Origin: Bugula neritina
Taxonomy: Eukaryota > Bryozoa > Gymnolaemata > Cheilostomatida > Bugulidae
DNA length: 37,004 nucleotides
Assembly (NCBI GenBank): GCA_964035545.1
Contig: CAXIUT010000169.1
Coordinates: 1 to 37,004, forward strand
Reading direction: 5' to 3'
Shown here: piece after piece, positions 26,321-35,974 of the stretch
Position numbering within the stretch: the first letter of the stretch is position 1
Layout of the letters: every line of letters begins with the position of its first letter
Notes under the pieces: generated by a model
Seen by the model: only the letters and a program-made list of their open reading frames with translations
The model's database searches: none
What the model was told of the DNA's origin: nothing
Made by a program: the position numbers and the translations under genes

Positions 26321-27182
26321 TCAGATTTGGAAAAAATAGATAAATTAAGAAAAATAGTCTTAGATAAACTGTTTTTTACTCAATTTATAGTACTTCATAA
26401 TGAATTTGACTGGTTAGTACATCAGTTGATTTTAAAATTGGCTTAGAGAGTTCTAACTGAACTTGGCAAACAAGTGCTGGAATCTTTAAACATCTCATCC
26501 TTCTTGCTTTTACATTGACCTTCATCCACTCTACATTATTGAATCTTTACTTCACTCTTTTTCTTCCTGATTCTGAGGCCTCAGCAAAACCTCCTGAAGG
26601 AGAAAATCTTTGCTTTCTGTTTAATTCTTCGATTAACTCTTAGATCTTAGTCTGGTATCCTAAACTTTCTCCGTTCTTATGATGGATAGGATGAGCCACA
26701 TGCTATTTTTAAATAGAAATACTCTAAGGTAATCAGTAAATTTTTCTTTACAGACGAAGCAATAGAGAGAGGAGGGTTTAGGGATAAGCTGCAGTGATAA
26801 AAATACATACCATATCTTTTTTGGAGGCATTCTCTTCAACCCTCTCATAGAACACTTCCTTCAATCGCTATTCACAAGCAATCAGAGTGTCCTATCTATC
26901 AAAAAAGATACCTTATCACAAGGGTCAATAAAAGCAGGAGTAAAAAACATGTTATCGCAGTTGAAAGTAACCTCGGCTAACTGACTCGTTAAAGGTCTTG
27001 ATTAGAAGTATGTACTGTTAAGAGTCAGAGGAACTAGAGTTGCGCCTTTTTCGTTCTTATTTGGAATATTTTTGAAGAATAAATGCATGAGTTGAAGGTT
27101 ACTAGTGCCTAAAAGGGGGTTTGTTCAACTCAGACATACTCTCCAAAAATAATTATAACAACAAATCACCAATTTCTTGCAT
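26321..27182 (-). CDS. Dbf4-type zinc-finger protein, 249 aa
   Basis: Six exons with predicted introns of 31 nt (27109-27139), 20 (26892-26911), 22 (26789-26810), 20 (26703-26722) and 19 (26453-26471). Removing all five gives a 249-aa frame. The key feature is YCFVCKEKFTDYLRHVAHPIHH, with the spacing C-x2-C-x9-H-x5-H of the DBF4 zinc finger, preceded by Pro-containing KPSS. Dbf4 activates Cdc7 kinase to fire replication origins. This protein is shorter than typical Dbf4 and no BRCT motif is seen, so another Dbf4-like finger protein is possible. The 31-nt intron and the 3' exon are the weakest parts. Confidence 0.58.
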
Positions 27183-27298
27183 CCATCCTAAAACAACCTA
27201 GAAATGATCGAAATATAATTTTTAAGGAAATAAATCTTTATCTTATTTAGTTATTTATTAATTCTTTTATCCTTAATCATATTCTTTTGGGGTTGGGG

Positions 27299-27387
27299 TT
27301 GGGGTTGGGGTTGGGGTTGGGGTTGGGGTTGGGGTTGGGGTTGGGGTTGGGGTTGGGGTTGGGGTTGGGGTTGGGGTTGGGGTTGGG
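27299..27387. repeat. Internal telomeric tract 3, (GGGGTT)n
   Basis: 89 nt of perfect repeats ending TTGGG, then unique TGAACTATAG. It is the first of a closely spaced pair and lies 116 bp upstream of the Dbf4-like gene's start. Confidence 0.97.
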
Positions 27388-27457
27388 TGAACTATAGCCT
27401 TATTGTATTTAGTGTTTAGATTTAGAATAATAACAATTTCTAATTAGAAAAGTAAAT
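27388..27457. other. 70-bp unique island between two telomeric tracts
   Basis: AT-rich, non-repetitive sequence flanked on both sides by GGGGTT tracts of the same orientation. It contains no ORF and no recognisable RNA. I see no match to it elsewhere in the window. Confidence 0.9.
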
Positions 27458-27544
27458 GGGGTTGGGGTTGGGGTTGGGGTTGGGGTTGGGGTTGGGGTTG
27501 GGGGTTGGGGTTGGGGTTGGGGTTGGGGTTGGGGTTGGGGTTGG
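27458..27544. repeat. Internal telomeric tract 4, (GGGGTT)n with one variant unit
   Basis: 87 nt of GGGGTT units with one GGGGGTT variant near 27500. It ends TTGG followed by AATTCAATC, so it is one G shorter at its right edge than the other tracts. The next gene starts 114 bp downstream. Confidence 0.97.
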
Positions 27545-27658
27545 AATTCAATCTCAATAACGAAAGGAAGATATCACTGATCTTCATCATAATCTACAAC
27601 AACATAATTCTTTTAGTGGACAACTTCATTAACAAAAAAACCAAGTATTTAATTGATT

Positions 27659-28257
27659 ATGAAGATTGCTAGTAGAACTCTTGAAGAATTGCAAGGAACT
27701 ACTTCTGATATTAAATAAAATCTAGATCAGTTGTTCCAATATGAAGCTTATTTCCGAGCATAGCAATTTGACAAAAAAAATAATTTTATTCAAAGTTACT
27801 CTCAGGTATAATTTGATTTATTTAGGCTGGTAAAAAGTTTAATGATTCGATACAAGATTATGCTACTCAGAGAATTGATGATTTAGGTAGTAAATTACAA
27901 TCTATTGATACTGCGAATAAAATAAAGACTCAATAAGCTGTAAAGGAATTGAAAGAAGAAGTTATTGCTGAGGAAAGATAAATTTTTAGAAAAGAAAAAG
28001 ATCGATATTGTAAGATACTATAGAAGGTGTCAGAAGACAGCGGCAGATAGATAGATAACTTGAAGTTAGTATTAAAATCTAGTCAGAAACAAAGACAAGA
28101 TAATGAATTGAAACTTAAAACTATGATTGAAGATTTAATATGTGAATTATAAAAGGGGTTTTAGGAGGAAAGAAAGGAAGGATAAATGACTTATGATTCT
28201 TTGTTAAAGCTTCTAGAAGAATGTTGCGATAGAATTCAATAAGCTCAGCTTAGATGA
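27659..28257 (+). CDS. SF-assemblin/giardin-like coiled-coil protein
   Basis: 192 aa after removal of a 20-nt intron at 27806-27825. Almost the whole protein is heptad-rich, with no helix breakers: MKIASRTLEELQGTTSDI, RIDDLGSKLQSIDT, KELKEEVIAEERQIFRKEKDRY and DLICELQKGFQEERKEG. Length and pattern suit striated-fibre assemblin/beta-giardin relatives, which build fibres at basal bodies; ciliates have several. The match is to composition and heptad layout, so another short coiled-coil protein is possible. Confidence 0.65.
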
Positions 28258-28573
28258 ATGATGACAATATATTTTGAAGATTGAATATTAAAAAATAATT
28301 TTTGATAAAATTGTAAGTGAGAAAATAATTATTTATCATTCCATCTCTTTAAAAATCAAAAATAATTTATCTCCTTTGGGTGTTCTTAATGACTTTTTCT
28401 TTGAAAAAATAATTTGTTGTTCTTAGATATTTAGAGATAAGGTTGAGGATAATTAAACAGTTTATATAAAACAATTACTGATTTTAAATTGATTATTAAT
28501 GTTAGTTTGTTTGTTTGATATGGGGTTTAATAATTTCTTTTCGAATTCGATTTCATATAATCATAATTTCGAA
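28258..28573. other. 316-bp intergenic region upstream of HSF
   Basis: No gene or intron-restored frame is seen on either strand. It contains the palindrome-rich stretch TTTCGAATTCGATTTC about 30 bp before the HSF ATG, but not the strict nTTCnnGAAn spacing of a heat-shock element. It presumably holds the SF-assemblin 3' UTR and the HSF promoter. Confidence 0.55.
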
Positions 28574-29253
28574 ATGGATAAGTAGTTTAAATCAGGAAAT
28601 TTCATTCAAAAGCTAGAGAAGCTTCTCTAAGTAACTTTTATACTATTAAGAATCAACACTATTCGTCTATAATCTCTTGGGACTCAACCAGAACATACAT
28701 AGACATCTTTGATCCGAAAACTTTGCAACTAGAAGTGGCACCTAAATATTTCAGACATTCTAAATTCTAAAGCTTTGTTAGGCAACTAAATCTCTATGGT
28801 TTTAAAAAACTTAAAAATAATGGAAAGCTAAGGTTCACCCATTCTATTCTCCTTGATGGAAAACCGTAACTTATTTCTAATTTAAGACTAAGTTTAATCA
28901 GCAACAGTAAGTTCAGCAAGAATGAAAACAAGACAAATGATCATACTGAACATCATTAAAGCCCTCTTGTTAGGAATTAGGAGCCTAATCAAGGGATAGA
29001 AAAAGAAATTCCAAAAATTTCTAAAGCGGTTAAAGCAGAAGAAGTAAACTAAAAGCCAAAGGAAATAATGAAAGAATAAAGAGAAAATAAATAAATTATG
29101 ATGACACAAATTCAAAATGAAAATATGAGAAATATGATGATGATGAGAAATAGTTATGCTAATTGGTGGGGAATGATGCAGATGATGAGAGGAATACCTC
29201 CAATAAATCCTTTCTTTGGATATAATAGCATGGTAGCACCTTCTTCTAAGTGA
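28574..29253 (+). CDS. Heat-shock transcription factor, 219 aa
   Basis: A 20-nt intron at 28631-28650 (ending AAG) splits the DNA-binding domain. Joined, it reads FIQKLEKLLQNQHYSSIISW, then IDIFDPKTLQ and VAPKYFRHSKFQSFVRQLNLYGFKKL, the diagnostic winged-helix HSF sequence including the recognition helix. The DBD fills residues ~9-105. The rest is polar, ending in a Met-rich tail (MMMMRNSYANWWGMMQMM). I see no clear HR-A/B heptad region, so trimer formation is uncertain. It binds TTC/GAA repeats upstream of stress genes. A second HSF gene lies ~6 kb downstream. Confidence 0.93.
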
Positions 29254-29386
29254 GAAAATAATCTTCTATTAAAATGATTTTATTTTCATATTTATGATAT
29301 TTAGAAATATCAATCATATTTATACTTTAAAGCTCTTAGATACAAATTTATTATTTTAAAAGATAAAATATATATTTTGATCGATA

Positions 29387-31843
29387 TCAGCTCATGAAAT
29401 TAATACTTCTTTGACTGCTCAATTCTAATTAACTTTATCCATTCCTTTCTTAGTTTTTATTAAGTAAATCATACTCCTCCATGACTCCTTGACTAATAAT
29501 TTAACAATCAGATTCTGCTTCCTTGAAAAGTCCTTTTTTAAGTTGCTAATACAACCTATCAAGTTTTGTTTTTGATGTAAACTCATTAATACTCATTGTT
29601 TCTGGATTAATAAAGTTAAGAAAATCTTTTTTTCTTTCATATGATTACTTTTTTTGTCTTCTTTCCAAACAATTAAGTTTATGCCTGATAGCTGATTTCT
29701 GAAGTTAAAGATTCTCAGAGCAATCATAAGCTTTTCGATAGTAAGATAGGGCTAAATCATATTAAAGTTCATTTTAAAATTTGATACCCCAATAAATTAA
29801 TTTTACTGCTTTTTTTTAACCATAATTTTTTCTACTTGCTATTTTACATGCTTTATCAGCTCTTTCTAATAATCTATTTTTAAAGTATATTTCAATAGCA
29901 ATGGTTTATTGTTTAATAATCATCAAGAGATGAGCTAATCTTTTTTATATTTCAAAAATATTAAGGCATTATCTTTTTACTTGACTCAGAGTAGGATATT
30001 CTAGACAAATATGTGCGAAATGGTGGATAGCTTCAACTATATATGACTAATCTTATATGAATTAGGATGATATTCTACAAGCTTTTAAGTATTCAATATG
30101 ACATTAAATATAATTAAGATCTTTTTGAAGATCTTTGCATCTATTCTAATTAATCATCATTAGGTAGAGGTTATAATACTTTATTGGTTGATCTTTAAGG
30201 ATACTGTTTTAGTGGTTGATTATAAAGTTGAGAATTCTGTCACTTTTCTTTGATTTAATTCTTTCAAGTTCAACTTTAAGAGAACTACTGAGACCTGATT
30301 GTCTATTTGTTATTTTTTTAAGAAACATAGTAGATCTTATTGTAAAAATAACTAAATTAAAATGTTTCTGTATTTATTATTTATACAATTATGATTAATT
30401 TAGAATTAACAAAAGAGAGTATATTTTGCCCAAGATAGTTATCCATTATTCGAGGAAAGCAGTTTGATCTCTTTTATATTTAGCTTAGAGATTATCATAT
30501 TATTGTAAAAAAGTTGTCGTTATTTTTTAATAGAAATGAGAGAATACTAATCCTTTGATTGAGTTTGGGATGAGAGATCCTTTCTTTTAAGTTTTAATAT
30601 CTCTTAAAATCTTTAACTATTCATCAAAGTAACTGATTTTAGTCATTTAATTTTCTTTTTCTTTTGGAAGCTTTGAAAAATATTTATTTTTGATTTACTA
30701 GATGGTTATATTTTAAATATTTTCGCTGGGCTATCCCATCTCTTGTGTTACTTTTTTCAGTACTGATTTGAAAGCACAGCAAGTATCAATTGATATATTT
30801 TTCCAATTGTTAATAAAATCTTGTGTTATTTCTGAAAAGACATTATTCTTTATTTATTAATTATTTTTGAAAAATTTCATTTCAAAATTTTAAGGACTCT
30901 AATAAAATTATTAATTTTCAAAACTATTCAATTTTGTCCCTATTGTCGATCCTTATATAGTCAATATGACTGATACTCTCTTGTCATTAATAATATCGAA
31001 GGCATCAGAATAATCTTTTTATTCTTTCTATTCTTCTTATTCTTCTTGTTATTTTTCTTCTTTTTATTCTTCTTCTTCATCATCTTGATATGAATGGAAG
31101 ATAAATTGAGGTGTTTTTTTTTATGTAACAAATATTCTATTAAGTTATTTATTATATTCTTAAAGTTCTTTGAATCTTTATTTTCCATATTATATCAAGC
31201 ATCCAACACTGATATATTTCGTTTTATCAGCTACAATAGATACAATGGCTTAAAGCTCAATCATTTTGAGAAATCTTATTTATTCAGTATTTCTAAATGC
31301 TTTTTAACTATTTTATTTGAACATTTTTAATTTTTATGTTGCAGCTTTTAACTGTTAGCCTTGAAGACCTTAATCTTTGATTTATTTGCTCTTTTATTTA
31401 CTTTATTTATCGAGCTTTTGGTTAAATTTATCAACTTTTTAAAGGTCAATAAGATCTTTATGAATTGGTAAAGTTATAATCCTTAAACTATTTGGTTTAT
31501 CATAAATTGAAACACTAGTTGGGGACTATTTTTATTAATATTGATCTGATAAATTGAAAGATATTTTATTTATTAAATTATTTTTCACACTTTATTAAGG
31601 TATAGAATACACATTAGTGTGAATACCTTTAACTGTTTTATCTTTATATTTAATCTTTATGTCATTGTTAAGTAAAAATTTTGAAAAAATATGAATATTA
31701 TTGAGACTTATCTATGATTCCTTTGAATAAACTTCATAAATAATAACAGTTTTGTCAACAGAAGGTAGTTTATTTTGAAGTTATTGAAGTTTATATTGTA
31801 TATTTATTTGTTTCTAAGTCTTATCGCTTAATCTTTCTATCAT
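29387..31843 (-). CDS. 818-aa protein with C-terminal TPR-like helices, function unknown
   Basis: One long intronless frame from MIERLSDKTQKQ to TGA at 29387. The N-terminal third is Lys/Gln-rich. A Glu/Gln low-complexity run (DDEEEQKEEKQQEEQEE) lies near residue 265. The C-terminal ~300 residues are helical and amphipathic. One repeat, FQNELQYDLALSYYRKAYDCSENL, fits a TPR unit, and others are weaker (LLERADKACKIASRKNYG). No catalytic motif is seen. Such architecture occurs in scaffolds and in intraflagellar-transport or adaptor proteins, but I do not recognise the family. Confidence 0.72.
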
Positions 31844-31935
31844 ACTTTTTCTCCTTACTTTATAAATTATAATAATTTCTTATAAAATTGATTTTGTTAA
31901 TTTATCTCAAAATATTAATTAAATAACTAAAGTAA

Positions 31936-32892
31936 TCAAGAAAATAGCTTATCAAATTTCCATATTCCTCTTTATCCAATTTCGTTTAGATAGATGGTAC
32001 CTTATCCATGTCTTTTACCATTCTAAAAGAATCCTTAAAATCTGATGTTTCCTTTACATATTAGTGTCCCTTTTCCTTCGAATTTTCCATTTTTAAACTA
32101 ACCTTTATACTATATTATAGTTGGAGCTATCTTTATCGGCATTTTGGAACAACAGTTTATTAATTTTCCTTTTCCTTCAGGTTTTTTATTAAATACTTAC
32201 CCTTCATAATAAGAATGATCATAAATACAATAAAGGGTAACTTTTAAAGGTGAAATAGATCTTTTTATTTTAGATAAAGATTAAGTAAAAGGAAATTTCG
32301 GAAGATTTTTGAACATTTATTGTCTATTTTTGACTAAATTTTTCGAAGATAAGAAAGGAATCTATTTTTTTAAGGATAGTTATTTCTTTTTCATAGACTA
32401 TTCTTTAAATTACTATGAATTAAAACTTTTTCTTTATGTGGATAATTTTTTATTAGTTGATCTTAAATGATTTTCTTTATATTAAAGAGCTCTTATCTAT
32501 CTGAATTACTTTATTAGATTTGCCTTTAATTTTTTGCTTTTAGACCTTTGAAGTTTAAACTTTTATTAAAAAGTTATCTCTTTCATTCTATTGTTGCTAT
32601 TTTATTATTTATGCATAATAGAAATATTTTGAAGACTATTTTTCTTTGACAAAGTTTCTTTATTGATTTCATAAGAACATTATTCAATAAATTTCATGAT
32701 AGATTGCATTTGTGATGAGAAGTAGGCACAAAATTCCTTTAAAAATTGACTGATTTCCAATTGGTAGTTTTTAAGAGAGTTTAATTATTAAAATATCTTT
32801 CTATTTGATATATTTCTCTTTGTTTTTTAAGATGATAATTATGATTTCATTCTAAAAATTCCCTCCATATTCTTTATTTGTTCTTTAAACAT
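31936..32892 (-). CDS. MORN-repeat protein, 318 aa
   Basis: Intronless. The first ~210 residues are Lys/Gln/Ser-rich with a coiled segment (KFIEQCSYEINKETLSKK). The C-terminus has at least three MORN repeats: SYYEGQVFNKKPEGKGKLI, YKGQFKNGKFEGKGTLI and FQGFFQNGKRHGQGTIYL. MORN repeats dock proteins to membranes or cytoskeleton, as in cortical and ciliary structures of ciliates. ATG at 32890-32892 is preferred. An in-frame ATG at 32940 exists, but the sequence between looks non-coding and would nearly abut the next gene's stop. Confidence 0.8.
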
Positions 32893-32946
32893 TTGACAGT
32901 TATAAATATGTATTATTTAAAATGAATGAAGGGAAATCATGTAGAA

Positions 32947-33996
32947 TCATCTAACTTTTCTTTTCTTAGAAGGGTTCTTTGAATCAATATGTTTATCTTT
33001 TGAGACATCTTTCTTATCTTTGCTCACTTTTGATGATTTTCCTTTTGAAAGTGATCTGTTAGTTTTTTCTTTAGATGCTGATCGACTTTTATTTCGTTTT
33101 TATCTTTCAGATTTTTTTGGCTTACTTTTGCTTTTTGAAGAACTTCGATTTCTCGATTGTTTGGCTTTTGATTTGCTTTTCTTTTTAGATTTTAAATTTG
33201 TTCCTTTTCCTTTTGATGGACTTTTCTTTTAAACAATTGCTGACTTTTTATCCTTACTTTTACTCTTTGAAATACTTGATCTTTTCTTATTTGAACTTTT
33301 GGATTTAGATTTTGATTTCGATGCCTTTGAAACTTTACTTTTACTTTTTGATGAAGCAGCTGGTCTTCCTCTTTTCATTTTTTTTGAGCGTGAAACAGAT
33401 TTGTTTGATTTCTTTTGAGATTTGCTTTTACTTGAATTTCTTTTTTAATCCTGAGATTTTTTTCTTGATTTTCTAGCACTTCCTGTGCGAGCATTTTTGA
33501 GAAATTACTTTCCTTATTCAACTGTTAAAGCCATTGTACTAGTTTTTCTCAAATGATTTTTTTCTGCACTTTTCTATCTGAGCAAATTATCTCCTTTTTT
33601 AATAGATGAACTTTTTCTTTTTTTGGAGCTAACTTTCTTCTTTTTAGCTTCTGATTCTCTTTTAGATTTTTTTTTATCAGATTTTACTTGAAGGGGGTCT
33701 TTTTTATTGCTTTTTTTGTTGGATTTTTTTGTGCTTTTTGATGAAGATTTTCTTGATTTAGAAGATGATCTCTTTGGACTTTTTCCTTTAGAACCAGATA
33801 AACTCATTTTTTTTGATTTTGACTTTGATCTTCTTGATTTTCTTTTTATTTAATTAAATCCTTCTGGATAGCTACTCTTCAATTTTTAATCTAAATTGAC
33901 TACTTTTGGTATCGATGTATTTTTGAAGACTTCTCCTTCAAGACAAGTCATCTCCATATGAACATGATGACTTTTTCTTTTGCTTTCCTAAGTCAT
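32947..33996 (-). CDS. Lys/Ser-rich nuclear protein with AT-hook, histone H1-like
   Basis: A 349-aa intronless frame. The first ~55 residues are ordinary (MTQESKRKSHHVHMEMTCLE). The rest is almost purely Lys, Ser and Arg in motifs such as SKSRKSSSK, SRSRSK-like and KSKSKVSKASKSK. KKMKRGRPAASSK near the middle is an AT-hook core (RGRP). Ciliate macronuclear H1 proteins are Lys/Ser-rich and lack the globular winged helix, and that is absent here too. It probably compacts chromatin or sits in a nuclear body. An RS-like splicing protein is the alternative. The ATG chosen gives the longest coding-like frame. Confidence 0.75.
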
Positions 33997-34172
33997 TATA
34001 CAAAATAAAATTTTATTTACAATCAATAGAAAAGCGTTAAATTTAATTTAATAACTAAATTATTCAAATTACAATAAAATTAACATGATTGATTATTATT
34101 AATTTTGATCATATTTCTATTGAAATTTTTATTATTATTATTTAGAGTAGTATTTTATTGTAGAAATATTTA
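33997..34172. other. Intergenic spacer
   Basis: AT-rich gap between the AT-hook gene's start and the SIMPL gene's stop on the same strand. It should contain the AT-hook gene's promoter. No motif is evident. Confidence 0.5.
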
Positions 34173-34935
34173 TCATTTTTCTTTCTTTCTATGACATTCA
34201 ACTACAAATTTGTAATATACGATACTGTCTTTGATATCGGCTGGTTAATCTTCTTTTTAGTCATTTTATTACTCTTTATCTTTTTCTTATTAATCTTTTT
34301 CTAATCCGAAATCAGTAACTTCTTATATAGATATGATTTTAGCTAGACTTGATCCAATTTTTTTGCATATTTAATGAGCTTGTTCTGTTCCCGAAATCAT
34401 TGCTGCTTCTTCACTATCAGCTTCCTAAATAAAGAATGATTAACTTATTTTGGTTTCCATTCAAGAGAATTGATTTTATTAACTCCAATTTTAAGAATAT
34501 TGTCAATAAGCTTGCCAAAATGTTCAGAATCTTTGACTCTAATAAATATTTAATGAGCAACAACAAATCCTTGATTAAGAGATAATTACCTCCAAAAAGT
34601 TATTTTTTCTTAATTATTTAATATTGAGGCTTAATACTATATGGTGATGCATCTACTATTTCTTTGCATTCATCTTTTTGTTTGTCTTTCGCAGTATAAC
34701 TTTTGCAATAAGTATCAACAAGCTCTTAGATAGAATTGATTGTTGATGCTGCATCTTTAATTGTTTCATCAAGACTCTCTCCATCAGCTTTGATAATAGC
34801 ACTAATTTATACAAAATCCAAAGGTTAGTCTATTTCTTCGTCAACATAGAAGGTCACACGAGTGGAAACACCAAAATGAAGGAGAATAATGAAAACTAAA
34901 AGTCCAAGAAGATGTTTTTTAGTTGATAAAGTCAT
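34173..34935 (-). CDS. Secreted SIMPL-domain (DUF541) protein
   Basis: 240 aa after removing two 20-nt introns at 34570-34589 (ends AAG) and 34425-34444. The signal peptide is MTLSTKKHLLGLLVFIILLHFGV. The mature part has VQISAIIKADGESLDETIKDA, YQIIKKKQLFGGFVVAHQIFIRV, FGKLIDNILKIGVNKINSLEW and a helix AAMISGTEQAHQICKKIGSSLAKI, matching the SIMPL order: strand, variable helix, YRVSN-like strand, Val-Asn-x-Ile, and an Ala-rich helix. An acidic Gln-rich insertion (EKDQQEKDKEQQND) precedes the last strand. Function of SIMPL proteins in eukaryotes is poorly defined; most known members are bacterial periplasmic. Confidence 0.82.
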
Positions 34936-35154
34936 GATAATTATTTGTTCGATATATCATAATAAAAAATAAAGGATTTGAAAGATTAAGAATAATAGGT
35001 TTAAAAGAAAATAAATAATTCTTCTATTTACTTTAGATAAAATATTTAAAATTGATTTTGCTTTCGATATTGATTTTATAGAGAATTAATATCTCTCAAA
35101 GAGTTTAAAAGTTATAGAACTTCTATTAATTACAATTTTTCTACAGCTCATACA
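34936..35154. other. Divergent promoter region between SIMPL gene and HSF 2
   Basis: 219 bp, AT-rich, between two divergent start codons; it must serve both genes. No strict heat-shock element is seen. Confidence 0.5.
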
Positions 35155-35926
35155 ATGATGAAATCCTTATCTATGACTTGTGATGATAAACGTAAGACCA
35201 GAACTGTCTCTACTTTTCTCAAGAAGACATACTAGCTCTTAAATGTACTTTTTTTACAACTCAGAATGGATAAAACAATGACTCAATAAGATGGGCTCCT
35301 TCTGGTATTGGCTTTGTAATCCTTAATTAGGAATTATTTGCCAAGATTGTACTTCCTAAGTACTTTAAACATAGTAATTACTCTTCTTTTGTGAGGCAGG
35401 TATTTAATATAAGATGCAGTTGAATATGTACAACTTTCATAAAATCCGATAAAACAGTCAAGAAAGTTACTTTCATCATGAATATTTCAATCGTAGTGAT
35501 CGTGATGCGCTTGCAGAAATTAAAAGAAAACCTGAAAAAAAGAAAAAGAAAAATAATGATTCAGATGATGAACCAAGCTAAAGTTGCTCTAAAGATAAAA
35601 AAAATTGTAAAATATTTCGAAATCCGATGACTTATATGCACAAAATGCCTCTACCTGGATCAAGTCATAGTGTTAAAAAAGTTTAAAGCTAAAAAATTAC
35701 TCAGAATATGTTCGAAGAAGAAGGAAACTGTGAAGGTTTGAGATTACCTTTAAGTGAGAGTTCCGATCAATTGTCGATGCAAGTATAAGAGGAGAAAAAT
35801 GGAGTTTAACGTCAGATTCTTCGAGTTCCTACTCGTGAACTTATAGGTGCTAGCAAAAATAATATAATTCCAATGAGTTTAAGCGTTTAAAATGTTCCAA
35901 CTTCAATTCTGAGCATTTTCTACTGA
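35155..35926 (+). CDS. Heat-shock transcription factor 2, 243 aa
   Basis: Two 20-nt introns (35245-35264 and 35400-35419) lie inside the DNA-binding domain. Spliced, it reads [56 protein letters not shown], the HSF signature with the recognition helix. A second ATG follows the first in frame. After the DBD comes a basic cluster (KRKPEKKKKKNNDSDDE), a possible nuclear localisation signal, then a polar tail with no evident heptad oligomerisation domain. The sequence differs clearly from the HSF at 28574 outside the core, and the intron positions differ, so the two are old paralogues. Confidence 0.92.
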
Positions 35927-35974
35927 TTGATAAGAATTATTTTAAATATGAATCATATTCTAAATTAACATGAA

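Noticed and set aside
26200-26518. Plus-strand 97-aa gene with a 25-nt intron
   Set aside because: Its start would lie only 25 bp from the Vps2-like start, and the minus strand gives a coherent multi-exon Dbf4-like protein across the same DNA.
33020-33232. Plus-strand Phe/Leu/Asp-rich ORF
   Set aside because: Antisense of the Lys/Ser-rich AT-hook protein.
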